Positions 1-5,157 of a DNA stretch of 5,157 bases are shown in pieces. Position numbers and translations under genes: made by a program. Location of the stretch: NCBI GenBank assembly GCA_016278435.1, contig JADQBU010000093.1, forward strand, positions 1-5,157. The letters are read 5' to 3'. Each line of letters opens with the position of its first letter. Position 1 is the first letter of the stretch. Below the pieces are notes generated by a model. That model made no database searches, was not told the origin of the DNA, and saw only the letters and a list, made by a program, of their open reading frames with translations. The stretch is from Halanaerobiales bacterium (GTDB lineage Bacteria > Bacillota > Halanaerobiia > Halanaerobiales > JADQBU01).

Positions 1-1178
1 CAGCTTTTATGTCTGTAAACCGGATTCGAATTAAAGAGCTGTGCAATAAAGGTGATAAAAAAGCTAAAAAAGTTGAGGAATTATTGCAAGATGAGACCAG
101 GTTGTTGACTACTATTTTAATTGGAAATAATCTGGTAAATATTGCTTCATCTGCAATTGCTACTTCTATTGCTATTGACTTTTTTGGTAAGACCGGGATT
201 GGAATCGCCACAGGTGTGGTAACATTTCTGATTCTGGTTTTTGGTGAAATTACACCGAAATCACTTGGTAACAACAGGTCGATAAAGTTTTCTAAAACTG
301 TAGCTCCTTATCTCTTATTCCTGGAGACGATCCTGCGACCGGTGATTTTTTTCTTTTCCTTGATGATAAAAGTGTTGATCGGGGAAAATGACATAATCTC
401 TACTGCCTTTTTAAGTGAAGAGGAGATCAGGCGCTTTGTAAATGTCAGTGAAGAAGAGGGTATGATTAAAGAAATAGAAGGTGAAATGATTGAAAGTGTA
501 TTTGAGTTTGATGATACCCTGGTCAAGGAAATAATGGTTCCCAGGATTGATATGGTCTGCATTAATCAGGAAGCCGGTATCAATGCATTGGTGCAGCTAG
601 CCGTGGAAAAGGGTCATTCCCGGATTCCGGTCTTTAAAAATTCGATCGATGATATTGTCGGCTTAATTTATGTCAAGGATCTTTTGAATCTCATAATTGA
701 GCCTGATGAAAAAATGACCCTCAAAGATTTTATAAAACCGGTTTATTTTATCCCTGAGTCCAAGCCGATAAACAATCTTCTCAACGAGATGAAAGAGAGA
801 AAAGAACATATGGCCATTGTCCTGGATGAGTACGGGGGTACATCCGGATTGATTACTATTGAAGATCTACTGGAAGAGATTGTGGGAGATATCCAGGATG
901 AATTTGATCTGGAAAGAAAAGAGATCAGGTTTATAGATGATAATGAATTAGTTGTAGATGCCAGAACCGATATTGATAAATTAAATGAAGTCCTAGTGGA
1001 GCAGATTCCTCAAAATGAAGATTTTGAGACTATCAGTGGTTTTATTCTTCATAACTTGAGTTATTTGCCGGTAGAAGGGGAAGAGATTATTTTAGATTCA
1101 ATGAAAATAATAGTTGATGAAGTAGATGACCACAGGATAAAAAAAATTCGCATAAAAATAAATCCAGTGGCAGAGTGA
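1..1178 (+). CDS. CNNM/CorC (HlyC) family divalent-cation transporter with CBS pair, 5' partial
   Basis: Membrane protein of the DUF21/CNNM-CBS-CorC_HlyC family; characterised members (CorC, MpfA) export Mg2+ or are needed for Mg2+/Co2+ resistance, so cation efflux at the cytoplasmic membrane is inferred. Numbering from the ATG at 9, residues 33-58, 63-87 and 98-124 are hydrophobic helices of the DUF21 domain, carrying the family motifs ILIGNNLVNI (36-45) and GEITPKSLG (79-87). Two CBS domains follow: about 172-232, with MVPRIDM, HSRIPVF and GLIYVKDLL, and about 243-296, with MAIVLDEYGGTSGLITIEDL. A CorC_HlyC domain (about 303-386) ends the protein. CBS pairs in this family bind adenine nucleotides. 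The ATG at 9 is almost certainly internal: the frame stays open to the window edge (Ala-Phe before it), and MSVNRIRIKEL normally follows the first transmembrane helix, so about 25-40 N-terminal residues are missing. The stop is 11 nt before the next start. The specific ion cannot be read from sequence. Confidence 0.95.
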   Translation, partial: AFMSVNRIRIKELCNKGDKKAKKVEELLQDETRLLTTILIGNNLVNIASSAIATSIAIDFFGKTGIGIATGVVTFLILVFGEITPKSLGNNRSIKFSKTVAPYLLFLETILRPVIFFFSLMIKVLIGENDIISTAFLSEEEIRRFVNVSEEEGMIKEIEGEMIESVFEFDDTLVKEIMVPRIDMVCINQEAGINALVQLAVEKGHSRIPVFKNSIDDIVGLIYVKDLLNLIIEPDEKMTLKDFIKPVYFIPESKPINNLLNEMKERKEHMAIVLDEYGGTSGLITIEDLLEEIVGDIQDEFDLERKEIRFIDDNELVVDARTDIDKLNEVLVEQIPQNEDFETISGFILHNLSYLPVEGEEIILDSMKIIVDEVDDHRIKKIRIKINPVAE

Positions 1179-1181
1179 GGT

Positions 1182-1187
1182 GGAGGG
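1182..1187 (+). promoter_or_regulatory. Ribosome binding site of the DUF502 gene
   Basis: GGAGGG lies just before the ATG at 1190, with only 2-3 nt between, which is shorter than usual. It still decides the start: the frame could also begin at a GTG at 1175, but that codon overlaps the upstream stop, lies before this site and would add five residues (MRWRE) not expected in the family. Confidence 0.7.
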
Positions 1188-1189
1188 AA

Positions 1190-1819
1190 ATGTTAAAAAA
1201 AATTAGGAATCTATTCTTTACTGGAATCCTGGTTCTATTACCACTGGTTGTATCGATATACATATTATGGTATCTTTTTATTATCATTGATAACTGGACC
1301 AGCCCGGTTGTGGAATTGATATTTAATCGAGAGTTGCCCGGACTGGGAATTATACTCACTCTACTGGTTGTATTTCTGGCTGGTCTCTTTGCTACGAATA
1401 TTCTCGGTAAAAAGATAATAAAATTTGGAGAAAGCATATTACTTAAAATTCCCCTGTTCCGTAATATTTACATCAGTATCAAAGGGGTACTGGAGGGCAT
1501 GTTCCACCAGCAGCGGAAGAGTTTTGAAAAGGCGATTTTATTTGAATATCCCCGGAAAGGACTTTATCAGGTCGGTTTTATTACCAATGATAGTTCGTAT
1601 TATTTTAATAACTTGACCGGTAAAATCCTCTATAATGTGTTCCTGCCCACGACTCCAAATCCTACTTCTGGTATGTTAATCCTTGTGCCGAAAGAGGATA
1701 CTTATATTCTTGATATGTCCGTAGAAGATGCCATGAAGTTGATTATATCCGGCGGTATACTGTCACCAAATGTTCCTGATGTCGGGCAAATTAATTTACG
1801 AGGTTTAAAAAATGAGTAG
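1190..1819 (+). CDS. DUF502 family integral membrane protein
   Basis: A 209-residue protein of the DUF502 family, whose biochemical function is not established. Two hydrophobic helices (about 8-33 and 51-73) with a short loop between them place it in the cytoplasmic membrane; the rest is a soluble domain. Family hallmarks are visible: IPLFRNIYISIKGV (87-100), the highly conserved PTTPNPTSGML (153-163) followed by LVP, and SGGI (187-190) near the end. The length matches the family (about 200 residues). The start is ATG 1190, chosen over GTG 1175 because a GGAGGG stands directly before it and the following MLKKIRNLFFTG is a typical start (positive residues, then a helix). The first codons contain a run of eight A (1195-1202). 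The gene lies between the CBS transporter (11-nt gap) and the DUF881 gene (8-bp overlap), so it is probably co-translated with them. A membrane or envelope role is inferred only from topology and neighbours. Confidence 0.94.
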   Translation: MLKKIRNLFFTGILVLLPLVVSIYILWYLFIIIDNWTSPVVELIFNRELPGLGIILTLLVVFLAGLFATNILGKKIIKFGESILLKIPLFRNIYISIKGVLEGMFHQQRKSFEKAILFEYPRKGLYQVGFITNDSSYYFNNLTGKILYNVFLPTTPNPTSGMLILVPKEDTYILDMSVEDAMKLIISGGILSPNVPDVGQINLRGLKNE

Positions 1820-2804
1820 ACAAAGATTAGAAAAACTGGGTAAAATTATTATTATAATATTTCTTGCCCTGAATCTGGTTTTGATGGCAAGATTCCTGGG
1901 CATGATCTATTTACCGGGAGAGATCAGTTCTCTGGAAAAAGCACGCCAGGGGGCCCAATCTGTTATTACTTACAGTGAGGATCTGGCAAAAAGCTATGGG
2001 GTGGGAGAAAAAAAGTCGGTGCGGGATGTGCTGGCGAAATTTAAATATGAGATTGAGAAGGCAGAAAGCTCGGATGAGGTAGCGAGTCTGATGATAGACT
2101 ACGGCCGCCAGGTTCAAAACATAATATTCAGGGAATTACAGAACATGCGCATTAATGATATACTTAATATTATCAATAGTCAGGAACTTCCTGAAAAGGG
2201 TATCATAACTATCTCCAATATTGATGGGAAGATTAAATTTGTAGATCCAGAATCTATTTTAAACGAGAATACAAAGAAAAAGTTAAGGGAATTATCCTTT
2301 AATCAAACTATTGAAATTAAAATAAACAATAAATCAGCAAGTCTTTCCACTGCTGCTGGATTTTTTAACCAGGTTGATTTTCTACAGACCAAGGTTGCTT
2401 CTCTTGAGAGGCAGCTAAATGGCTTAAAGCAGAAGACTGGTTATGCTCAAATGTCAGGTGCCGGGATAATTGTCCGGGTATATGACAAACAAAACACTCT
2501 TGATAATCCTGGTGTTGTACATGACTCAGATGTCAGAGATATTATTAATGAACTCTGGATAGCAGGTGCCCGTGGAGTTGAAGTCGGGGGACAGCGTTTA
2601 ACTGCCATCAGCCCGATAAGATGTGTAGGACCTACTATTCTTGTTAATAATAAGCCTATTCCGGTCAACCCGGTGCTGATCAAGGCAGTGGGGAAAGCTG
2701 AAGTTTTAAAGAGTAGTCTGGATATAATAATAAATCAGTTAGAAACATTTGGGATAAAAATTGAGATTACTACAGAAGAAGAAATTATACTGAGTGCTGT
2801 ATAA
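1812..2804 (+). CDS. DUF881 family membrane-anchored protein (YlxW/YlxX-like)
   Basis: A 330-residue protein with one N-terminal helix (about 11-33) after a basic start (SRQRLEKLGK), so it is probably anchored in the membrane with its bulk outside. The C-terminal DUF881 domain (about 213-329) is clear: SGAGIIVRVYD (215-225), VVHDSDVRDIINELWIAGAR (235-254), a GGQRL-TAISPIRCVGPTILVNN stretch (259-280) and VLIKAVG (288-294). A heptad-like segment (about 189-208) precedes it, as in relatives. B. subtilis YlxW and YlxX belong to this family and sit in the division and cell-wall cluster; no molecular function is established. The stretch between helix and coiled coil (about 35-185) is longer than usual, since relatives are mostly about 230-280 residues, and I recognise no domain in it. 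The start is ATG 1812 with GAGG at 1800-1803 (8-nt spacing); it overlaps the DUF502 gene by 8 bp and ends 13 nt before the lipoprotein start. Confidence 0.92.
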   Translation: MSRQRLEKLGKIIIIIFLALNLVLMARFLGMIYLPGEISSLEKARQGAQSVITYSEDLAKSYGVGEKKSVRDVLAKFKYEIEKAESSDEVASLMIDYGRQVQNIIFRELQNMRINDILNIINSQELPEKGIITISNIDGKIKFVDPESILNENTKKKLRELSFNQTIEIKINNKSASLSTAAGFFNQVDFLQTKVASLERQLNGLKQKTGYAQMSGAGIIVRVYDKQNTLDNPGVVHDSDVRDIINELWIAGARGVEVGGQRLTAISPIRCVGPTILVNNKPIPVNPVLIKAVGKAEVLKSSLDIIINQLETFGIKIEITTEEEIILSAV

Positions 2805-2805
2805 A

Positions 2806-2814
2806 AAGGGTGAG
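2806..2814 (+). promoter_or_regulatory. Ribosome binding site of the DUF3048 lipoprotein gene
   Basis: AAGGGTGAG sits 3 nt before ATG 2818 and matches the AGGNGGTGA type of site imperfectly. It argues against the in-frame GTG at 2794, which lies inside the end of the DUF881 gene and would put eight residues (MLYKKGEN) before a perfect lipoprotein signal peptide. Confidence 0.65.
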
Positions 2815-2817
2815 AAT

Positions 2818-3951
2818 ATGAAAAAAATATTTTATGGATTAATCTTTCTCCTGGTTATAATATTAATAATAACTGGCTGTGCCCAGAAAACAGATGAAAA
2901 ACAGGAAGAGAAGACAGAACAAACGGAGAGTGTAGAGACGGTAACACCAACTCCTCCTCTGGAAAATTCAGATAATGAACAAGTGACCAGTGAAAATGAG
3001 CAAGTTAAGATTAACAGGAATATTAAATATTCACCATTTACCGGTGAGATAATGGCAGATCTCGATTATACCCGGGCCCTGATGGTCAGTATTGAAAATT
3101 CTCCTCAGGCCAGACCTCAGGCTGGATTAAAACAGGCCTCAATTGTCTATGAATTTCTGGTTGAGGGTGGTATAACACGTTTTCTTGCCCTTTACTGGGA
3201 CCAGATACCGGATAAGGTTGGTCCTGTCAGGAGTGTCAGACCTTATCTGATAGAAACTGCTCTTGATTATAATGCCTTAATATTACATGCAGGAGCCAGT
3301 CCCGGGGGTTTTGCATTACTGGAAACATCCGGTATCAGCCATCTTGATCAAATATATCATGGAAATTATTACTGGCGTGATGGGAAAAGAAGGCCACCTC
3401 ATAATCTCTATACCGGGTACTTAAAAATTAAGGATTATCTAAATAAAATGACCGGGCATGACTATCCTCCCCGTTTTTCATACCAGCAGATTAGATTTAT
3501 AGAAGATAAAGACCGGGCAAATGAGATTACAGTAGATTACTGGGGAACTTATAAGGTTATTTATCTCTATAATCAGGAAAATAATTACTATCGAAGATTT
3601 CTTGATAATCTGGAAACCCCCCATGTTACAGAAGAGGGTGACCAGCTTACAGCCCGGAATATTATAGTACAGTTTGTTTCTACCGGGGTTAAGGATGATG
3701 TAGGCAGGTTAAGGATGAATCTTGAAGGTAGCGGACGGTCCCTGATCTTCCGGGATGGGATTGTAATTAATGGCAGCTGGAAAAGTGAGGGTGATGACTG
3801 GACACATTATTTTAATGGTGAAGGGGAAGAAGTAAAGTTAAATCCCGGTCAAACCTGGATTCAAATTGTTCCAGAATCAACACCGGTAACTTTTAAAGGA
3901 GATGGAGGGAATAAAGATGAACCAGAAGACGAAGAACGAATTAATCAGTAA
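2818..3951 (+). CDS. DUF3048 domain lipoprotein (YerB-like)
   Basis: A 377-residue predicted lipoprotein. MKK is followed by a hydrophobic stretch (4-18) and a lipobox I-T-G-C (18-21), so Cys21 should be lipid-modified and the protein held on the outer face of the membrane. A charged, Glu/Thr/Pro-rich linker (22-68) leads to the N-terminal DUF3048 domain (about 71-210): YSPFTGE, ALMVSIENSPQARPQAGL (87-104), VYEFLVEGGITRFLALY (110-126), VGPVRSVRPYLIE (134-146) and ILHAGASPGGFALL (155-168). The C-terminal domain runs to about 358, ending in GQTWIQIVP (344-352). YerB of B. subtilis is the named relative; I know no proven enzymatic activity. The start is ATG 2818, supported by AAGGGTGAG and by the lipobox position. 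The last residues (361-377, acidic) are read from DNA that also holds the cdd ribosome binding site and first codons, a 35-bp overlap, and look like an add-on beyond the domain. Confidence 0.93.
   Translation: MKKIFYGLIFLLVIILIITGCAQKTDEKQEEKTEQTESVETVTPTPPLENSDNEQVTSENEQVKINRNIKYSPFTGEIMADLDYTRALMVSIENSPQARPQAGLKQASIVYEFLVEGGITRFLALYWDQIPDKVGPVRSVRPYLIETALDYNALILHAGASPGGFALLETSGISHLDQIYHGNYYWRDGKRRPPHNLYTGYLKIKDYLNKMTGHDYPPRFSYQQIRFIEDKDRANEITVDYWGTYKVIYLYNQENNYYRRFLDNLETPHVTEEGDQLTARNIIVQFVSTGVKDDVGRLRMNLEGSGRSLIFRDGIVINGSWKSEGDDWTHYFNGEGEEVKLNPGQTWIQIVPESTPVTFKGDGGNKDEPEDEERINQ
3687..3718 (+). repeat. Pair of 12-nt direct repeats inside the DUF3048 gene
   Basis: GGTTAAGGATGA occurs at 3687-3698 and again at 3707-3718. 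The copies are 20 bp apart, so they are read in different frames (VKDD versus RLRM) and the match does not reflect a repeated protein motif. It may be chance or a relic of a small duplication; no function is claimed. Confidence 0.4.
3904..3909 (+). promoter_or_regulatory. Ribosome binding site of cdd, inside the upstream gene
   Basis: GGAGGG with 7-nt spacing to ATG 3917 is the strongest such site in the window. It fixes the cdd start: the alternative in-frame ATG at 3902 overlaps the site itself and has no comparable sequence before it. The site lies in codons 363-364 of the DUF3048 gene, so ribosomes finishing that gene pass over it. Confidence 0.85.
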
Positions 3952-4345
3952 AGCTAAAGAAGCCCGGGAAAAGGCCTATGTACCCTATTCTGGCTTTCCT
4001 ATCGGAGCAGCAGTTCTCACAACTGGGGGCAAAATATTTACAGGCTCCAATATAGAAAATGCAGCCTATGGTTTAACCAATTGTGCAGAAAGAACAGCTA
4101 TTTTTAAAGCTATATCTGAAGGGTATAAGAAATTCGAGGCTATATTAATAATAACTGATACTGATAAACCAGTTACTCCCTGCGGCTCCTGCCGTCAGGT
4201 TTTCACCGAGTTTGGTGATGATATTGAAGTGATTTCGACTAATTATAAAGGTGATGAATTAAGCTATACCTCTGGAGAACTTTTGCCAGGGGCTTTTGAT
4301 AAGGACCAGATGGAAGGAAAAGGAGTCAACAAAAATGAAATCTAA
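3917..4345 (+). CDS. cdd: Cytidine deaminase
   Basis: A 142-residue cytidine deaminase that hydrolyses cytidine and deoxycytidine to uridine and deoxyuridine plus ammonia, in cytoplasmic pyrimidine salvage. The small-subunit, tetrameric class is shown by three cysteine zinc ligands: Cys56 in NCAERT, and Cys89 and Cys92 in PCGSCRQ. Glu58 is the catalytic proton shuttle, and Asn45/Glu47 in GSNIENAAYG are the expected ribose-binding residues. YVPYSGFPIGAAV (21-33) is the usual N-terminal signature, and ELLPGAF (121-127) is the normal end of the domain. About 15 extra hydrophilic residues follow, making the protein slightly longer than the usual 130-136; this tail is encoded over the era ribosome binding site and start, which may explain it. 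The start is ATG 3917, set by GGAGGG at 3904-3909. It overlaps the DUF3048 gene by 35 bp and era by 11 bp, which implies translational coupling. The cdd-era order is common in Firmicutes. Confidence 0.97.
   Translation: MNQKTKNELISKAKEAREKAYVPYSGFPIGAAVLTTGGKIFTGSNIENAAYGLTNCAERTAIFKAISEGYKKFEAILIITDTDKPVTPCGSCRQVFTEFGDDIEVISTNYKGDELSYTSGELLPGAFDKDQMEGKGVNKNEI
4320..4325 (+). promoter_or_regulatory. Ribosome binding site of era, inside cdd
   Basis: AAGGAG with 9-nt spacing before ATG 4335, within the last codons of cdd. It supports the short MKSKSGF start of Era, which places the P-loop at residues 12-19 as is usual for the family. Confidence 0.8.
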
Positions 4346-5157
4346 GTCCGGGTTTATTTCAGTGATCGGTAGACCCAATGTTGGCAAGTCTACATTGATC
4401 AATAAAATTGTTGGGGAGAAGGTTAATATTATTTCAGCAAAACCCCAGACTACCAGGAATAAAATCAATGCCATTTATACAGAAGAGAGAGGCCAGATTA
4501 TTTTTATTGATACTCCTGGTATCCACAGGGCCCGGAATGAGTTGGATAAATATATGCTTAAGCAGGCCTATGAGAGTTTAAAGGAGATCGATTTAATTAT
4601 TTTTATGGTAGATGGGACATCCCCGTTTGGGGGGGGAGATAGATTTATAAATGAACAGATAAAAAGTCTTGATACTGCTGTTATAGTAGTAATGAATAAA
4701 ATTGACAAACTAAATAGTAAACTTCTGCAGGACAGGCTGGAAAATTATAAAAAGAATACCGGGAGGGAAGTTATTCCGATTGCAGCGGCAACCGGAAAAA
4801 ACATCAGCAATTTACTCGATGAGGTGTTTGCCCACCTGCCGGAAGGACCACAGTATTATCCATCTGATATGTTTACAGATCAGATTGAAAGGTTTATAGT
4901 TGCAGAATTAATCAGAGAGAAGATATTCAACCTGACCAGAGAGGAGATTCCCTATGGGGTGGCAGTACTGGTTGAAGAAATGAAGGAACGAGATAAAGGA
5001 AAACTCTTGATCAGGGCCAATATTTATGTAGAAAAAAAGTCTCATAAGGGAATGATAATTGGCAAAAAAGGTTCTATGTTGAAGGAAATTGGTAAGAGGT
5101 CACGCCGTGATATAGAAAAATTATTACAGACTGAGGTTTATCTGGATTTGTGGGTCA
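4335..5157 (+). CDS. era: GTPase Era, 3' partial
   Basis: Era is an essential GTPase that binds the 3' end of 16S rRNA and helps mature the 30S ribosomal subunit, at the ribosome and partly at the membrane. The 274 residues visible cover nearly the whole protein (normally about 300). G1 is GRPNVGKS (12-19), the switch I region is SAKPQTTRNKI (34-44), G3 is DTPG (59-62) and G4 is NKID (121-124). The G5 position reads PIAAATG (148-154), with Ala where the family usually has Ser of ISA. The C-terminal KH domain carries HKGMIIGKKGSMLKEIG (237-253) with its GxxG loop IGKKG, then VYLDLWV at the window edge, where the frame is still open. A run of eight G (4629-4636) encodes FGGGD (98-102) and the frame is intact through it. 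The start is ATG 4335, overlapping cdd by 11 bp. The remaining 25-30 residues lie downstream, where recO is common in Firmicutes. Confidence 0.98.
   Translation, partial: MKSKSGFISVIGRPNVGKSTLINKIVGEKVNIISAKPQTTRNKINAIYTEERGQIIFIDTPGIHRARNELDKYMLKQAYESLKEIDLIIFMVDGTSPFGGGDRFINEQIKSLDTAVIVVMNKIDKLNSKLLQDRLENYKKNTGREVIPIAAATGKNISNLLDEVFAHLPEGPQYYPSDMFTDQIERFIVAELIREKIFNLTREEIPYGVAVLVEEMKERDKGKLLIRANIYVEKKSHKGMIIGKKGSMLKEIGKRSRRDIEKLLQTEVYLDLWV

Noticed and set aside
1195..1202. Eight-A run at the start of the DUF502 gene as a programmed slippage or phase-variation site
   Set aside because: It encodes the ordinary Lys-Lys start of a membrane protein in AT-rich DNA; there is no alternative frame product or nearby structure to suggest programmed slippage.
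1087..1437. Minus-strand open frame of about 116 codons across the transporter/DUF502 junction
   Set aside because: It lies antisense to two clear genes, its translation matches no family I recognise, and it has no convincing ribosome binding site. The other minus-strand frames (308-562, 1911-2117, 2447-2683, 4259-4474) are rejected for the same reasons.
1425..1616. Plus-strand 63-codon frame nested in the DUF502 gene
   Set aside because: It is an out-of-frame shadow of the conserved DUF502 coding sequence with no recognisable protein features.
1853..1858. TATAAT inside the start of the DUF881 gene as a possible internal promoter
   Set aside because: No TTGACA-like element lies 16-18 bp upstream (the position reads GAAAAA), and the AT-rich run encodes the Ile-rich membrane helix.
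2856..2861. TATAAT inside the signal peptide of the DUF3048 gene as a promoter for cdd-era
   Set aside because: No matching -35 element at the right distance; the sequence is explained by Ile/Leu codons of the signal peptide.
4626..4640. Possible frameshift in era at the G run
   Set aside because: Translation through the run gives the expected TSPFGGGDRFI, and the G4, G5 and KH motifs downstream stay in the same frame.
4702..4707. TTGACA inside era as a -35 element
   Set aside because: The -10 position 16-17 bp downstream reads TCTGCA or CTGCAG, and the TTGACA overlaps the conserved NKID codons.

Overview
This window looks like ordinary, tightly packed chromosomal DNA from a low-GC, Firmicutes-type bacterium. 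The evidence is strong GGAGG-type ribosome binding sites, AT-rich codon use, a lipoprotein of the DUF3048 (YerB) family, a tetrameric-type cytidine deaminase, and cdd directly followed by era. By eye the proteins resemble those of clostridial or Halanaerobiales-like anaerobes. That placement is an inference from sequence style and was not tested by any search.

All six genes are on the + strand. In order they are: a CNNM/CorC-family membrane protein with paired CBS domains (5' end outside the window, ends 1178); a DUF502 two-helix membrane protein (1190-1819); a DUF881 membrane-anchored protein (1812-2804); a DUF3048 YerB-like lipoprotein (2818-3951); cytidine deaminase cdd (3917-4345); and the ribosome-assembly GTPase era (4335 to beyond the window end). 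The junctions are +11 nt, 8-bp overlap, +13 nt, 35-bp overlap and 11-bp overlap. No non-coding stretch exceeds 13 bases, and I see no terminator, convincing promoter, RNA gene, mobile element or CRISPR array. The simplest reading is one polycistronic, translationally coupled operon whose promoter and terminator both lie outside the window.

The genes fall into two groups. The first four encode envelope proteins: an ion transporter, an integral membrane protein of unknown function, a single-pass protein with an extracytoplasmic DUF881 domain, and a lipoprotein. The last two are cytoplasmic housekeeping proteins, for pyrimidine salvage and for 16S rRNA/30S maturation. In many Firmicutes cdd-era follows ybeY and dgkA; here a block of poorly characterised envelope genes sits immediately upstream instead.

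I found no new biological system. The most notable points are the 35-bp yerB-like/cdd overlap, which gives the lipoprotein an acidic tail read from the cdd start region; the unusually large N-terminal part of the DUF881 protein; and the conserved-looking grouping of DUF502, DUF881 and DUF3048 genes in front of cdd-era.
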